Shown one piece after another: positions 25,801 to 35,599 of a stretch of DNA of 64,000 bases. Position numbers and translations under genes: made by a program. Source of the stretch: Niebla homalea (lineage: Eukaryota > Ascomycota > Lecanoromycetes > Lecanorales > Ramalinaceae); NCBI GenBank assembly GCA_019925105.1, contig JAHGAU010000018.1, positions 558,001 to 622,000 of the forward strand, given 5' to 3'. The notes beneath the pieces were generated by a model, which was not told the DNA's origin, made no database searches, and saw nothing but the letters and a program-made list of their open reading frames with translations. Each line of letters starts with the position of its first letter. The first letter of the stretch is position 1.

Positions 25801-28500
25801 CTTAAAATTAAATTTAATATTTAAATTAATATTCAATATTATCGATTTAATTACGTTAATATCCGCTATATAATAAGGACGTTTTACTTATTAAAACGTT
25901 ATTCTTTTATTAAAATACCGTCCGCGGATATAATTATATAATTTATTTTTAAAAATAAATACCTTTTTATATTTATAATATATTATTTCTATATTAATAA
26001 AGCTAATAAAACCTTTAATATTATTATTATTTTATTTATTAAAAGATACGTCTTATTATCCGAACGAAACGTTACGTTTATTATCCGCGTATCCCGTATT
26101 TTTATACTATTATTTATTAAAATGTAAGTTATCTTTATAGTATAAATACGCTAAGTTCTTATCTTACGGATCCTATAAGTAATCTGATTTTTTATTTTTA
26201 TTAAGAAAGCCTTAATATATAGCTTAAGGTTTAAACGTATTATTAAATTTATTATACTTATAATTATTAAATCTTCCTCGTTTTTATCCGTTTTAATTTA
26301 TATTTAAATATATTTATCCGCGTCCTTAATATTAAGAATTCATTAAAACGGATATATTTAATAATACGGTAATTATTAACGGTTAACGAAGAGCGGGTAA
26401 TACTTTTAATTGCTAATTTTATTATTATTAATAAGGATAATACTATTATTATTATCCGTAAGTATTAAGACTATTTATATAAAAATAAAATAAAATCTAT
26501 TATTTAAATAAAGAATTTTAAAACGGCGGATTATTATTATAGGCTTATAATTACCCGTACGTCTTAAAAAATTTTAACTAATTAAAATTTAATTAAAGGA
26601 ATTAAGATTTATATTTATTACGTTAATTTTATTAAGGTTATTATTTTATCCGAAAGGATATATTAAATTATATATCCTTCTTTAACTTAAAAACCTAAAT
26701 AAAGGACGCGATTATAATTATTAATTGGGGTAATTAATAAAAACTTATAAGTCGGATACGATTCCTTAATATATAAAAGTCAATTAATTTTCAATATTAT
26801 CGATATTCATTAATTTAATATATCGGATAACGGCTTATATATATATAGTAAATTTACGTTTATTCCGTACGTCTTAAATAATATACTTTTCGGACATTAA
26901 GTACTATAAAGTAATACCGGTCGTTTCCTTAAACCGGGATATAAAAGTCCGGTATTATTAATTAACTTTATTATTAAAATGTAACCCGATACGTTTAAGT
27001 TTAGATAACTCTACGGTATATTAAGTTAATACCGATCTATTTAAGGTAATATTAATATTAATATAGATAATTATTAATCCTTTAATTAATACGAGATCAT
27101 GGATACGTTCCGTAAATAGGACGATACTTCGGTAATATATATCTTTATTAACGGTAACGATTTCTCCGTCCCCGTATGATTTATTTAAGTATAAATTAAA
27201 GAATCTTAGTTTTAAAGTATATTATTTATCGTTATTATTATCCGGAGTAAATAATTTAAGCGGATTAGGCTTATTAGGTTATCCGCGTTAATTTAAAGGT
27301 CTTAATTGCCCTTATCCTTATTATTGGATACCGGCAATAATACGGATAATAATATAATTAATTATAAACTATATTTATTCTTCTATAAGTAAAATAATAT
27401 TTATTATTAATGTATTTCTTAGATTTTATAATAATTATACGTAAATAACCTTAAATACGGAAATACTAAATATTAAAGTAATACCATTAAAGCCTATACC
27501 GGACGTACCGGATAATATTACTGAAGGAGTAATTAAGCCGGATGGCTTTATTAAGGGTAATATTAATAAAGTATAATTTAAAGTATTTTTAACGGACGGC
27601 GGGTTAAAATAAAGGTAATAATATTAAGTAATCCTTTAATTAAAATCATAAACTATTCTTCAGAACATTAATCTATTTAAAGGTTATACCGATGGATATA
27701 TTATTACTTTAGATTCTCTTCGATTACGTTTCGTAAGCTTTATTAATAAGATAGATATTATTATAACGGACATAAGACGTAATAATTAATATATAATATA
27801 TCCGATACGTTACTCGAGATATTTAAGGATATATTATTTTATAAAAGTATAATTTATTTATCCGAAATTAAATAGTTAAAACGTAAAAATAAAGGTCTTA
27901 ATATTAAAATATAAACCGGATAATATTTAAGTTAATAAATAAATAAAGATACTATCGATTTATATTAAATAACTACGTAAATATAGTAAAAAATAAAGGA
28001 TAAAGAATTCTTATTAAGTAAAAAACGTTTAAAAAGTAAACGATATTTTTTATAAATAATAAAATAGCCGTTTTAGTTACTTTATCTATTTAAAATAAAA
28101 AAAAGAACCAGAAAAACGTTCCGGTTATCTCCGAAATATAATTATTACCTTAAAATAATAGATTAATACTCCATTCTTATTCGTAAATCAATAATAAAGT
28201 ATTTAACGATAAAAAATATAGAATAAATTATCGGGGATAATATATATTATATTAAGAATAAACTATTTAAGCCGTTATCGTTTATAAGATATTATCCTCT
28301 TAATATTTTACTCTTTAATAATTATCCTTTTATCTTTTTTATTATAAAGGTATTTATCCTGAATAAATCGTTTAATAAATATTTAAGGATATTATCTAAG
28401 GCGTTACTTAAAGTATTTATACTTAATATACGGTATCTTAAGTAGACTAATAGATTAAAATAATAGTTAATAATATTATCTGCCAGCTATTGTTATTATT

Positions 28501-28674
28501 TATAATAGACGTAATATATATATAGGTAATAAGTATATTCTATTTAATTGATAAGTCTTTACTAGGGATACTATATATAAATATAAGACAATATCCTATC
28601 CCTATTATCCTATTCCTAATGTCCTACTATCCCTAGTGTCCTATGCTTATAAGTGTATATGCCTGTCCGTCACA
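28501..28674 (-). repeat. LTR (5' copy) of the 9-kb Gypsy element
   Basis: The plus strand begins TATAATAGACGTAATA (TG changed to TA) and ends CCGTCACA with the canonical CA. Its inner (left) end is mutated and its outer (right) end preserved, the mirror image of the partner LTR. Confidence 0.9.
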
Positions 28675-28679
28675 TTTTT

Positions 28680-29453
28680 TAATAAATAAAATAAAACAAG
28701 CCAATTAAAGGTACCAAAAATTTTAAATTAAAGCTAATTTAAAGATATTAAATAATATTATAACAATAACGTTATTATTATGAAAAACTTTTTTAATTTA
28801 AAGTAAATTATAAATTAAATTAAAAAAAAGGTAAAAAGGGTAAAACCAATAAATGATTTAAATAACTTATTAGGACGAATTAAACATTTTTTATTTATAT
28901 TAATTTAAAACTTATAGAAATAAAGTTTTCCGAAGATAATTTAATAAATTTTAAATCGACTATTAATATATAACTTATCCACTAAATATCTAAAGCCGTA
29001 TTTATTATTAAGTAAACAATTTCTATAATTAAAAAAATTATATTATGTTTAAAATTATTAACCGTTTTTCATTTTATAAATATTATATTTAAAAATAAAT
29101 TATATAAAAATGACGTAAACTCAGCATTGATAAAAAAATAATCTATAATTTTTTTATTAATAAAAACTTAATAAGTTCGATTTTTTTTATTTATAAGATA
29201 TAAAATATAATAAGTATTTCATTTATGAATTATTCATTTATTAAGTTTATTAGTTTTAATTTTAATACTTCTTTTATTTTGAATATATTTATAATTAAGG
29301 TAATTAATTTTGTATTTACTTTTTAATATCAGTCTTTTTTTATAAATAAGTTATTTTAATATAGTTTACTTAATTATAATAATAATATAATGCGAAATAA
29401 CGTTTAATATTATATGTAATATTAATATTACGTTTTAAAATTAGAATTCTTAT
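28680..29453. other. AT-rich RIPped DNA, unclassified
   Basis: Stops occur in all frames, and no motif or repeat partner was recognised between the two LTR features. Confidence 0.5.
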
Positions 29454-29875
29454 TGTCAGAGTGCAAGACCGGTCCAAATGAATAAGTGGAAAGAATAATA
29501 TTATTAAGATTAAAGAATATTAAGGTATAGAAAAAGAAGAAAGGCGAGGGCCTTTATTCGCTTTATACTTTAAATGTATAATACCTATAATAACGTAATT
29601 AATTTTATATATAATATAAAGTAACGTAATAATAACCGTATTATAATTAATATATTATAAATAGCGCTATAAGTATATTAATTAAGTAAAACTTTATAAG
29701 CCGGATAGCTATGAAAGCCGCGGAGCTATAAAGAGCTTAGTAATTTAGGTTGAAATTAATTTTTAATTTTTAATTTTAATATTATCCCCCTTTTTAAAAA
29801 AGGCTCGCCCTTAAGTTAAGAAAAAAAAAAGGAAAAAGAAAAAAGGAAAAAAGAAAAATTTAAACTAAAAACACT
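29454..29875 (-). mobile_element. Isolated LTR with adjoining polypurine tract of a truncated element
   Basis: The stretch starts TGTCAGAGTGCAAG, close to the TGTTAGAGTGCAAG start of the LTR at 47663. At about 29783-29815 it is followed by a C-run plus AAGGCTCGCCCTTAAG, matching the sequence just inside the 47663 LTR (CTAGGAAAGGCTCGCCTTCA). So this is a 3' LTR of a related minus-strand Gypsy element. The LTR probably ends near 29782 (about 329 bp). The interior is lost after about 90 bp, where normal-composition DNA begins abruptly. No second LTR was found. Confidence 0.65.
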
Positions 29876-29883
29876 ATTTTAAA

Positions 29884-30330
29884 CACTACGATCCACTCAT
29901 CCAAGACCTATCCGAAGCAGACGAGCTCAAGAAGGACAACAAGGAGACTGTTAAAAGGCAGAACTCAATAGAAATCGTCATGGGAAGTCTAACAGTCATA
30001 GACGAGATTCTATTGAGCTGGGGCAAGCAGACGAGGTCAAGAAGGAGAACGAGACATTGCGCCTCGAAATAGAAGGTCATCAACGGCTTTAACGGTGAAG
30101 CGCAGACCTACGGCTGAAGAACGAGGCGCTCCAAGCATATCTTGACGCTTGAAACAAACGCAATGATAACTATAAAGAACAAGACGTCAGCGATCGGTTG
30201 GACACGACCCGAGGCTCTACTAGAGAAGTCATAAAAGGCCATATCATACCAATCGCGAATCATGAAAGGCATCGGGAGTTACCAGGAAACCCTGGTCTAT
30301 GAATTCACAATGGCTTTGAAGAGGATTAAA
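29884..30330 (+). pseudogene. Decayed coiled-coil protein fragment
   Basis: Plus-strand frames read charged, heptad-like protein: DPLIQDLSEADELKKDNKE, then in the next frame LGQADEVKKENETLRLEI, then LKNEALQAYLDA. They are interrupted by a frame change near 30015 and by stops at about 30090 and 30150. ADELKKDN and ADEVKKEN look like an internal repeat. Composition is normal, so this is decay by indels and stops rather than heavy RIP. It adjoins a transposon border and could be a Gag-type coiled coil; that is inference. Confidence 0.4.
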
Positions 30331-30599
30331 GCAAGCTCTCGCTTAGCCCAAAATACATATGATTAGTCATCGGTCACTCAATTACTTGAGTTAGCAACCA
30401 AGGGAATCGCCGCACCTTCGACGGAGTCCAGGGCTCAGTGCAGCCTTCGCCTAAATGGTCAGCCAGCTTTAACTGTTCAGTACTGCCAGGTATCCCAAAA
30501 GAGCACAAGTATGACTTCGATAGCTAAGTCCGGATCGAGCCATTCACGCCCAGCAAGACGCTTTTCTCTGGAATTGGATGGTCATTCCAGTATAAGGAT

Positions 30600-31041
30600 G
30601 TAGCGAGTCATCTCCGGATCACTTTCGTCTAAAGCTCTCTATAACGGCAGCACGATGAGCAAGCGACTCGGTCCATGGAATCCGATGAAGAGGGTCATCG
30701 TTTTCGTGACTGCCCGAAGTCATGCAAAATCCCGTATCCGTTCGATGGGCGAGAGAGGGATCTAGTGCCCGCGAGGGTCTTCGTGACTGCCCTAAGTCTC
30801 GCAAAGTCCACGGCGGCGGTACATGAGCCTGATCTTGCAGCTGAATGGAGACCTACCCGAACGATTTGAAGGACGTGAGAGACGATTGATCCGGACTCGA
30901 TCACCCGAGCCGACACGCATTTTTGCATGGGCTCTTGGCGCACATAGCAACAGAGAGCAGGAGTCCCTGGTCCTATCCCGTCCTTCCAGCCGAAAACTCT
31001 TGAGGACCACTCGCGAACATGAGTCACTTATGAAAGACTAA
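30600..31041 (+). pseudogene. Degenerate zinc-knuckle (Gag-like) relic
   Basis: The frame from 30675 reads SMESDEEGHRFRDCPK. The spacing fits the retroviral-type CX2CX4HX4C zinc knuckle exactly (EEGHRFRDCPK is typical of fungal Gag), but both leading Cys are Ser (TCC for TGC). Downstream, GRERDLVPARVF and, in the overlapping frame, GRERRLIRTRSPEP look like related units, with frames shifting between them. This fits an old Gag remnant that was not RIPped. With the coiled coil upstream it may be one decayed retrotransposon Gag. Confidence 0.4.
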
Positions 31042-31146
31042 TGATCTGCTCATTTGGACATTTTTCCGAAACCCGATCATCATATCAAGGCCTCAGCTGC
31101 TATATAAGCATCTGTTGATTGCCTTTTTGACTGCGTGCGTGATCCC

Positions 31147-31174
31147 GGAGGGGGAGGGGGGGCGGGGGCGGGCA
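31147..31174 (+). other. G-run cluster, potential G-quadruplex
   Basis: Four runs of three or more G separated by single bases lie on the plus strand, in an otherwise ordinary intergenic stretch about 570 bp before the next gene start. Confidence 0.55.
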
Positions 31175-31745
31175 TTCTCGGATGGTGGACTTTCATAATC
31201 AAGGGCTGTCCTTACCACGTTATGCGAGAGGGTCTGGGCTCTACAAATCATTGGTTAAGGGCGAGAAAGGCATAGCGGCTCACGCAACAGTAAATATAAT
31301 TATAAAGGATAAGGATCAGAGATGGCATCAGATATCTACTTTAGAACGCAGGCTTGGAGATCAAGATAAGGAGAGCCAGCCAAGGATGCATATATTGAAC
31401 CAGCAGCCAATTGCACGAACATAGCACCAAGGATCTTATCGATCGACTTTCCTGTGTGGCGGCCAAAATCTCGCTGCGGCGATGCACTAAGGCGGGGTCA
31501 GATAGGAATTAACCTGATTTGGGTTGTTTGTTGATCAAAAGCGTAAGTGTTGTTCCAATCTTCGATTCTTCGTTCATTTGAAAGCGGAATCATTTGGAAT
31601 CAGCGACCTCTGACACTCACCTCACGGCACTCATCACACTCATTGTCTAATACCACGACACGTAACGGTCACAATATTCATTTGACACTTGGCACATAAT
31701 ATGATCGCGTCATAAGTCAGCGCTGAACTATAGATCATCAACATC
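31175..31745. promoter_or_regulatory. Upstream region of the 31746 gene
   Basis: About 570 bp with no convincing gene. The frame at 31182-31424 has an ATG but no family likeness. A CT/CA-rich stretch (about 31605-31645: repeated CACTCA-type words) precedes the start codon and fits a fungal core promoter/5' leader. No specific factor site is claimed. Confidence 0.35.
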
Positions 31746-32330
31746 ATGGCATCAAGCTCGACAGAACACCCAGTCCAGGCATCAGGAAAGATGCTAAAAA
31801 ACACCAGCGAAAAGAGCATAGTTGCGAACATCGAGGAGAATACTGGCGAAGAAAAGAACGAGCAGAATATTGTTAAGGGGAATACCGTCAAGGAGAAGAC
31901 CTTCGAGGGTAAAAACACCGAAGAGAAAGTTATCGAAGAGAATACTAGCGAAGAAAAGAACGAACAGAATACTATCAAGGGGAATACCGTGGAGGAAAAG
32001 ACCGTCGAGGGTGAGAACACCAACGATACATCGGCTGCCCCAACTGAGTCACTATCGACACGCCCGGTCACTCCAACCAAGGCATTATCCACGCGCGCAT
32101 CAGCCATTCCAACAAAGGCAGACACGTCCTCGTTTGTATATACGACGCTGCTACCCAATCCACACACGTCGGCCAGACTACAGAAGCTACGCCATCTCGC
32201 GAACCAAACCACAGAAGCGTCTTCGGCCACATACACGACGGTACTACCCAATCCATACACGCTGGCCACAAACCAGAAGCTGAACGGCCCGCCGACTAAA
32301 ACAACGAAAAAGGCCGAGTCCAAGGAATGA
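31746..32330 (+). CDS. Hypothetical repeat-containing Glu/Lys/Thr-rich protein
   Basis: A single-exon frame of 194 codons starts at an ATG in good context (ATCATGG). Residues about 31-92 are an imperfect tandem duplication of roughly 30 residues: NTGEEKNEQNIVKGNTV is followed by NTSEEKNEQNTIKGNTV, each with EEKT/KEKT and EG blocks. A second pair of repeats lies in the C-terminal half (VYTTLLPNPHTSARLQKL and TYTTVLPNPYTLATNQKL). The rest is Thr/Ser/Pro-rich. There is no signal peptide, membrane segment or catalytic motif, so the protein is probably intrinsically disordered. It ends KAESKE and TGA. Clean frame, context and protein-level repeats argue for a real gene; the function is unknown. 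Confidence 0.6.
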   Translation: MASSSTEHPVQASGKMLKNTSEKSIVANIEENTGEEKNEQNIVKGNTVKEKTFEGKNTEEKVIEENTSEEKNEQNTIKGNTVEEKTVEGENTNDTSAAPTESLSTRPVTPTKALSTRASAIPTKADTSSFVYTTLLPNPHTSARLQKLRHLANQTTEASSATYTTVLPNPYTLATNQKLNGPPTKTTKKAESKE

Positions 32331-33660
32331 AGTACGCGTTCATTGATTGCTGCAATGTATTCAATTTGCCAACTCTTACTCCGGTTTTCTTCAACAGAAG
32401 ATCTTTTTCAACACTACCTTGTCTCATTCAACACACCACTCTCAGACAAAATACCTTCATTGCCTGCACCGAGTCCCGAACTCAAACAAGCATCCTTACG
32501 ATCTCTTTCCCGGAGAACATTCCACACAAGCGGCTCTTCTTGCTAGCAATGGTAGCTACTCCGGCTTTCAAGAAATTTCCAGTGAAGAAGACTTTGCAAA
32601 TGGAGGGGTCGATAATGTCGATGATCTTCAGCCGTTGCTGCCAGACTAGGAGAGCCTCAGCATGATGGATACGTATGTATGAACGCACAATGTCAGCCAC
32701 CAGCGTAAAGTGTTCTTTCTCTTCTTTATGCATCTTATATGTACTTCATCACATAGATCACTCAATCCATGACATTCATCCACTTATGAATCTAACACAC
32801 AATGATCTGTCTGAGTAAGGGTAAAGAAAAGGCTTGCATTAACGCGAATCTGTCGGCCCTGCATACGCAGGTCACGGGTAACGTAGCCGTAGCCGGGGTC
32901 TGCACTGGCCAGTCAGGGCCTGGGACGGCACCCTCAGACGATCCTCCCCTTCACGACGGTGAGCTCCTGCGAGCCATCCATGACACCATACCCGGCTTCG
33001 GACCTGGGCATCACCTATAGAGACCACCGAGAAGATAGCTGACAGCTCCAGCAAGAGTCGTTGTAGCCCAAGCAATGGCCCTGCTGACAGGACATCGAAC
33101 AAACATTTGAGAAAAAAACCGCGTTTGCAGCGGGGAAACCCGGGACCAACCCGGGAAGTCGTCGTGACTTTGACGTTTTGAGTGAGCTGAATTGAGTCGA
33201 TTGCCGTAGCGTCCGCGCATCGGCCGGGTCGGACTCGAATCGTACACGTAAGGTACTTGCTGAGCTGAGGCCCAAAACGTGGATGCTCCCTCCTCATGAA
33301 TCCACCACCCTCGGTGCGACACCCTCATCCATGGCTACCAATATCGACGTCGTCCGCAGACCCACAGTCTCATGCTCTCTTGGCGATCTCCGTAGCTGGC
33401 CCGTCTGATGGTCCTTGGATTTGGTGATGAGGCAACAGACAAGTAAGAGGTCGGTAAGAGGAACACGGCATCCACTTGACCAAGGATGCTCTTGCTGTGC
33501 CTTTGTAGCAGGCCCATCCACTCGCGTCCGACTGAAGAAATGAAGTGCCCTTATGTTGCGGGCAATGCGTGCACCTCCTGCACGACTTTTGGAGAATCTT
33601 GAACGACCGGCCCAGCTGCGGTGTCGTCTTGAACACTCTTCCTTTGAACCACCGGTTTGC
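32331..33660. other. Region without a supported gene
   Basis: Overlapping short frames occur on both strands. The most protein-like is on the minus strand, 33328-33011, ending in a hydrophobic stretch (AIAWATTTLAGAVSYLLGGL). It has no good start or partner exon, and a plus-strand 72-codon frame at 32802-33020 overlaps it. A decayed gene is possible. No RNA gene or repeat was recognised. Confidence 0.35.
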
Positions 33661-34322
33661 TTACCCTGTTGAATTGGGAAGGTGAAGATCGAATTGGACT
33701 GGAGTGTTAAAGTGTTGCATGCTCTCTCGCCCCCGCTTGCTTGACTTGTTGACTGGCTGATCTGCGATGTCGATATTGACTTCTTCTCTCACTCGCACTG
33801 CTCTGAGCGCCTTGGTCACTGTCTTTGCACCTCACGCATGAGCTCCGTTTCGGCTGCGGTGCCGAGGTTGCGACAGGGTTATCTTGGTGGAAGCACGACT
33901 GCATGCGAGGCTCACAACCAAGCCCGCGATACAGAAGGATAGCTTTCATTATTCTCAGGGAACTACCTGTGGGACCGGGGATAGACATTTGAGGTAGGTA
34001 TTGAACTGAATGAAAGCTATGAGGATGTCTAACCGCCCGTCACCGCGAAAAGAGTACCTGCAAATCCGAGTCCGAGAGCAGCGTCCGGGATATCCTCCGC
34101 CAGCGCTGCGGTCGCTACGGCGGCCAAGCAGCCGCTCGTCGAGTTACGCACGAGGTACTCGAGCGATCCGATCGCGATACGCAGCACCACCACCATGCCA
34201 ACGCCTCCACCTCCACGGCCGCATGCCCATACCCTTCTTCGTCTTCTCCACCCTTGCCCCTCGCTACCAACGCTCGAGGTCGCAGACGAGTCCGTCGACA
34301 AGTCATCAACAAGGCCAGTCAT
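33661..34322 (-). pseudogene. Decayed minus-strand gene with a hydrophobic N-terminal region
   Basis: The frame from ATG at 34322 reads TGLVDDLSTDSSATSS, a Gly/Arg-rich part, then VVVLRIAIGSLEYLV and ALGLGFAGTLFAVTGG, and stops at 34029. One base further on, a second frame continues as though unbroken (LDILIAFIQFNTYLK, then CLSPVPQ, before a GTAGTT donor). A later segment (about 33830-33661, ALRAVRVREEVNIDIADQPV onward) ends in TAA. A 29-nt intron would be too short, so a one-base frameshift is likely. The ALGLGFAG/LDILIAF part loosely recalls N-terminal helical domains of fungal STAND/HeLo-type proteins; that resemblance is weak. Confidence 0.3.
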
Positions 34323-34481
34323 TAACAAGGCCGTGCGGGGGACGCACGTAAGTGAGCGTGCTTCAGGAGCGCTCAATTCTTTAGTCAACGGGTGAGTGAG
34401 CCTACTTAACAACGACGCCTGCTGGGGCTGAGGTACGCACGGATATTATAGACCCCTGTATCGCTTATACCCGCACTAGGG

Positions 34482-35101
34482 TCAGTCCCTAACATCATGA
34501 TAGCTATCCTTTTGCATCGTCGGGTTGTTTGTGAGCCTCGTACGTAGCGGTGCTTGACCCAAAACAGCACTGCCGTTCTCGTCCGGGTTGCTCTTCAATT
34601 CTCCCGTCACGAGGATTCCTGACCAGTTGGGGTTCGTCTTCTCGTTGGTATCCGCGTTCTTACTCTGCCCGTTCCCCGCTGTAAAGCCAACATCCATCTT
34701 CCGTTGGATGGGGGATTCATCCACGTGGGTGCGAGGCCCTTGGTAGAACTGCCGGGACACGGTCGCACGTGTGCTGTGTTCGCGGGCCCAGTTTCCGAGA
34801 CGGTCCATGAAGTGCTGCAGCCATTCGAGCAGGTCTTTCTCTTTGGCCGCTGGAGGCCACTCGGACCAGCCAGAGTCTTCGTTGTATTTGTCCTCCTCTT
34901 AACAGAGACGGAAGATCGTCTCTACCAGCTCCTCGCGTGGTTCAAAGACAGCATCGAAAAAGTCCGGGGCTCCGATCCGGAGAGTAGGAGACAGTTCCTC
35001 CTTCAGCGCATCATTGACCCGTTGCCTGTGTTCTGACGTAGCTTTGTCGTTAGAGGACGAGAGCTGATGGCCTCCAGCTCCTCCGACGACAACTCAGCCA
35101 T
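34482..35101 (-). pseudogene. FunK1-type fungal protein kinase, N-terminal fragment
   Basis: Reading from ATG at 35101 (MAELSSEELEAISS), a one-base shift near 35060 leads into a long frame: VNDALKEELSPTLRIG, GAPDFFDAVFEP, then an in-frame TAA after ETIFRLC at about 34903. It goes on with WPPAAKEKDLLEWLQHF, QRKMDVGFTAG and WSGILVTGELKSNP, and stops at 34482. The RKxDVGF and W-ILV-GELKSNP pattern is the hallmark I know from the N-terminal part of FunK1-type fungal kinases, about one third of which would be present. The kinase core never appears, so the 3' part is gone. TAA in place of CAA is a C-to-T change, which fits mild RIP leakage. Family call moderate; broken state firm. Confidence 0.6.
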
Positions 35102-35599
35102 CTTATTTGTGTCGCGCTGTCTGTCATGAAGGGTAATGAAGAGTAACAAATGTGCGACGCAACAAAGTTGAGATGGAATCCCGCGCGTCGCGGATATACG
35201 GATATACGGATATACGCTGTTCCGTGCCGGCTTGGCGCCGTTACCCTGCCTCCCTGCCAACACACACAAGCGACTAGTGCAAAAGTTCCGCGATGTTGAC
35301 GAGCTCGATCCGTCTCACGTGGGCAAAGGCAAAGGACTCTTGGAGATTTCATACGGATGCCGAGCCTATGCAGAAGCTCGGAAGACAGCTCGGGCGAAGA
35401 ACGAGTCTTCAATTGTTAGGTTACAGAATCAGTTCAAGCTGGGCTAGTGTTCTCTCGACTTGATATCTTGCACGCGATTGAATTGTTCTGAATAGTCGAT
35501 CCTGATCCTTGCCGCCCCGCGCCTCGCTCTCCATCTCATTTTTCAGCCAGTTCCGTCGCGACAGCCAGTCCATTGTTTGTGGCTGCTTGACTTTGCCCG
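35102..35599. other. Spacer with a short coding-like remnant
   Basis: A plus-strand frame up to 35447 reads protein-like sequence (KFRDVDELDPSHVGKGKG, SIVRLQNQFKLG) but lacks an ATG, so it may be a relic exon. An 8-bp unit (GGATATAC) is repeated three times at about 35193-35216. Nothing else was recognised. Confidence 0.35.

Larger units (their letters stand above)
19668..28679 (-). mobile_element. Complete Ty3/Gypsy LTR retrotransposon (RIPped)
   Basis: Two 174-bp direct repeats (19673-19846 and 28501-28674) bound a 9-kb element flanked by a TTTTT target-site duplication (19668-19672 and 28675-28679). The minus strand is the coding strand. At about 24342-24370 it reads YINDIIINTDTF (ancestral YIDDIII, reverse transcriptase), then LAPLKTYLTYPDIKLLNY. 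At about 23446-23495 it reads YKPKKEYIIPDVLSR, the mutated form of the Gypsy YKPGKEHIIPDALSR motif at the RNase H/integrase junction. A C-run just inside the left LTR reads as a polypurine tract on the minus strand, which agrees with that orientation. All frames are destroyed by C-to-T/G-to-A changes. Base TTTTT is low-complexity, but equal LTR lengths support the ends. Confidence 0.9.

Noticed and set aside
31640..32323. 227-codon minus-strand frame
   Set aside because: It is antisense to the 31746-32330 gene; the Phe/Ser/Val-rich composition mirrors the Glu/Lys/Thr repeats, and the plus strand has the better start and protein-level repeats.
32802..33020. 72-codon plus-strand frame as a small secreted cysteine protein
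   Set aside because: It has only three Cys, no signal peptide and no recognisable family pattern.
34704..35036. 110-codon plus-strand frame
   Set aside because: It is antisense to the FunK1-type fragment, whose minus-strand reading matches family motifs.
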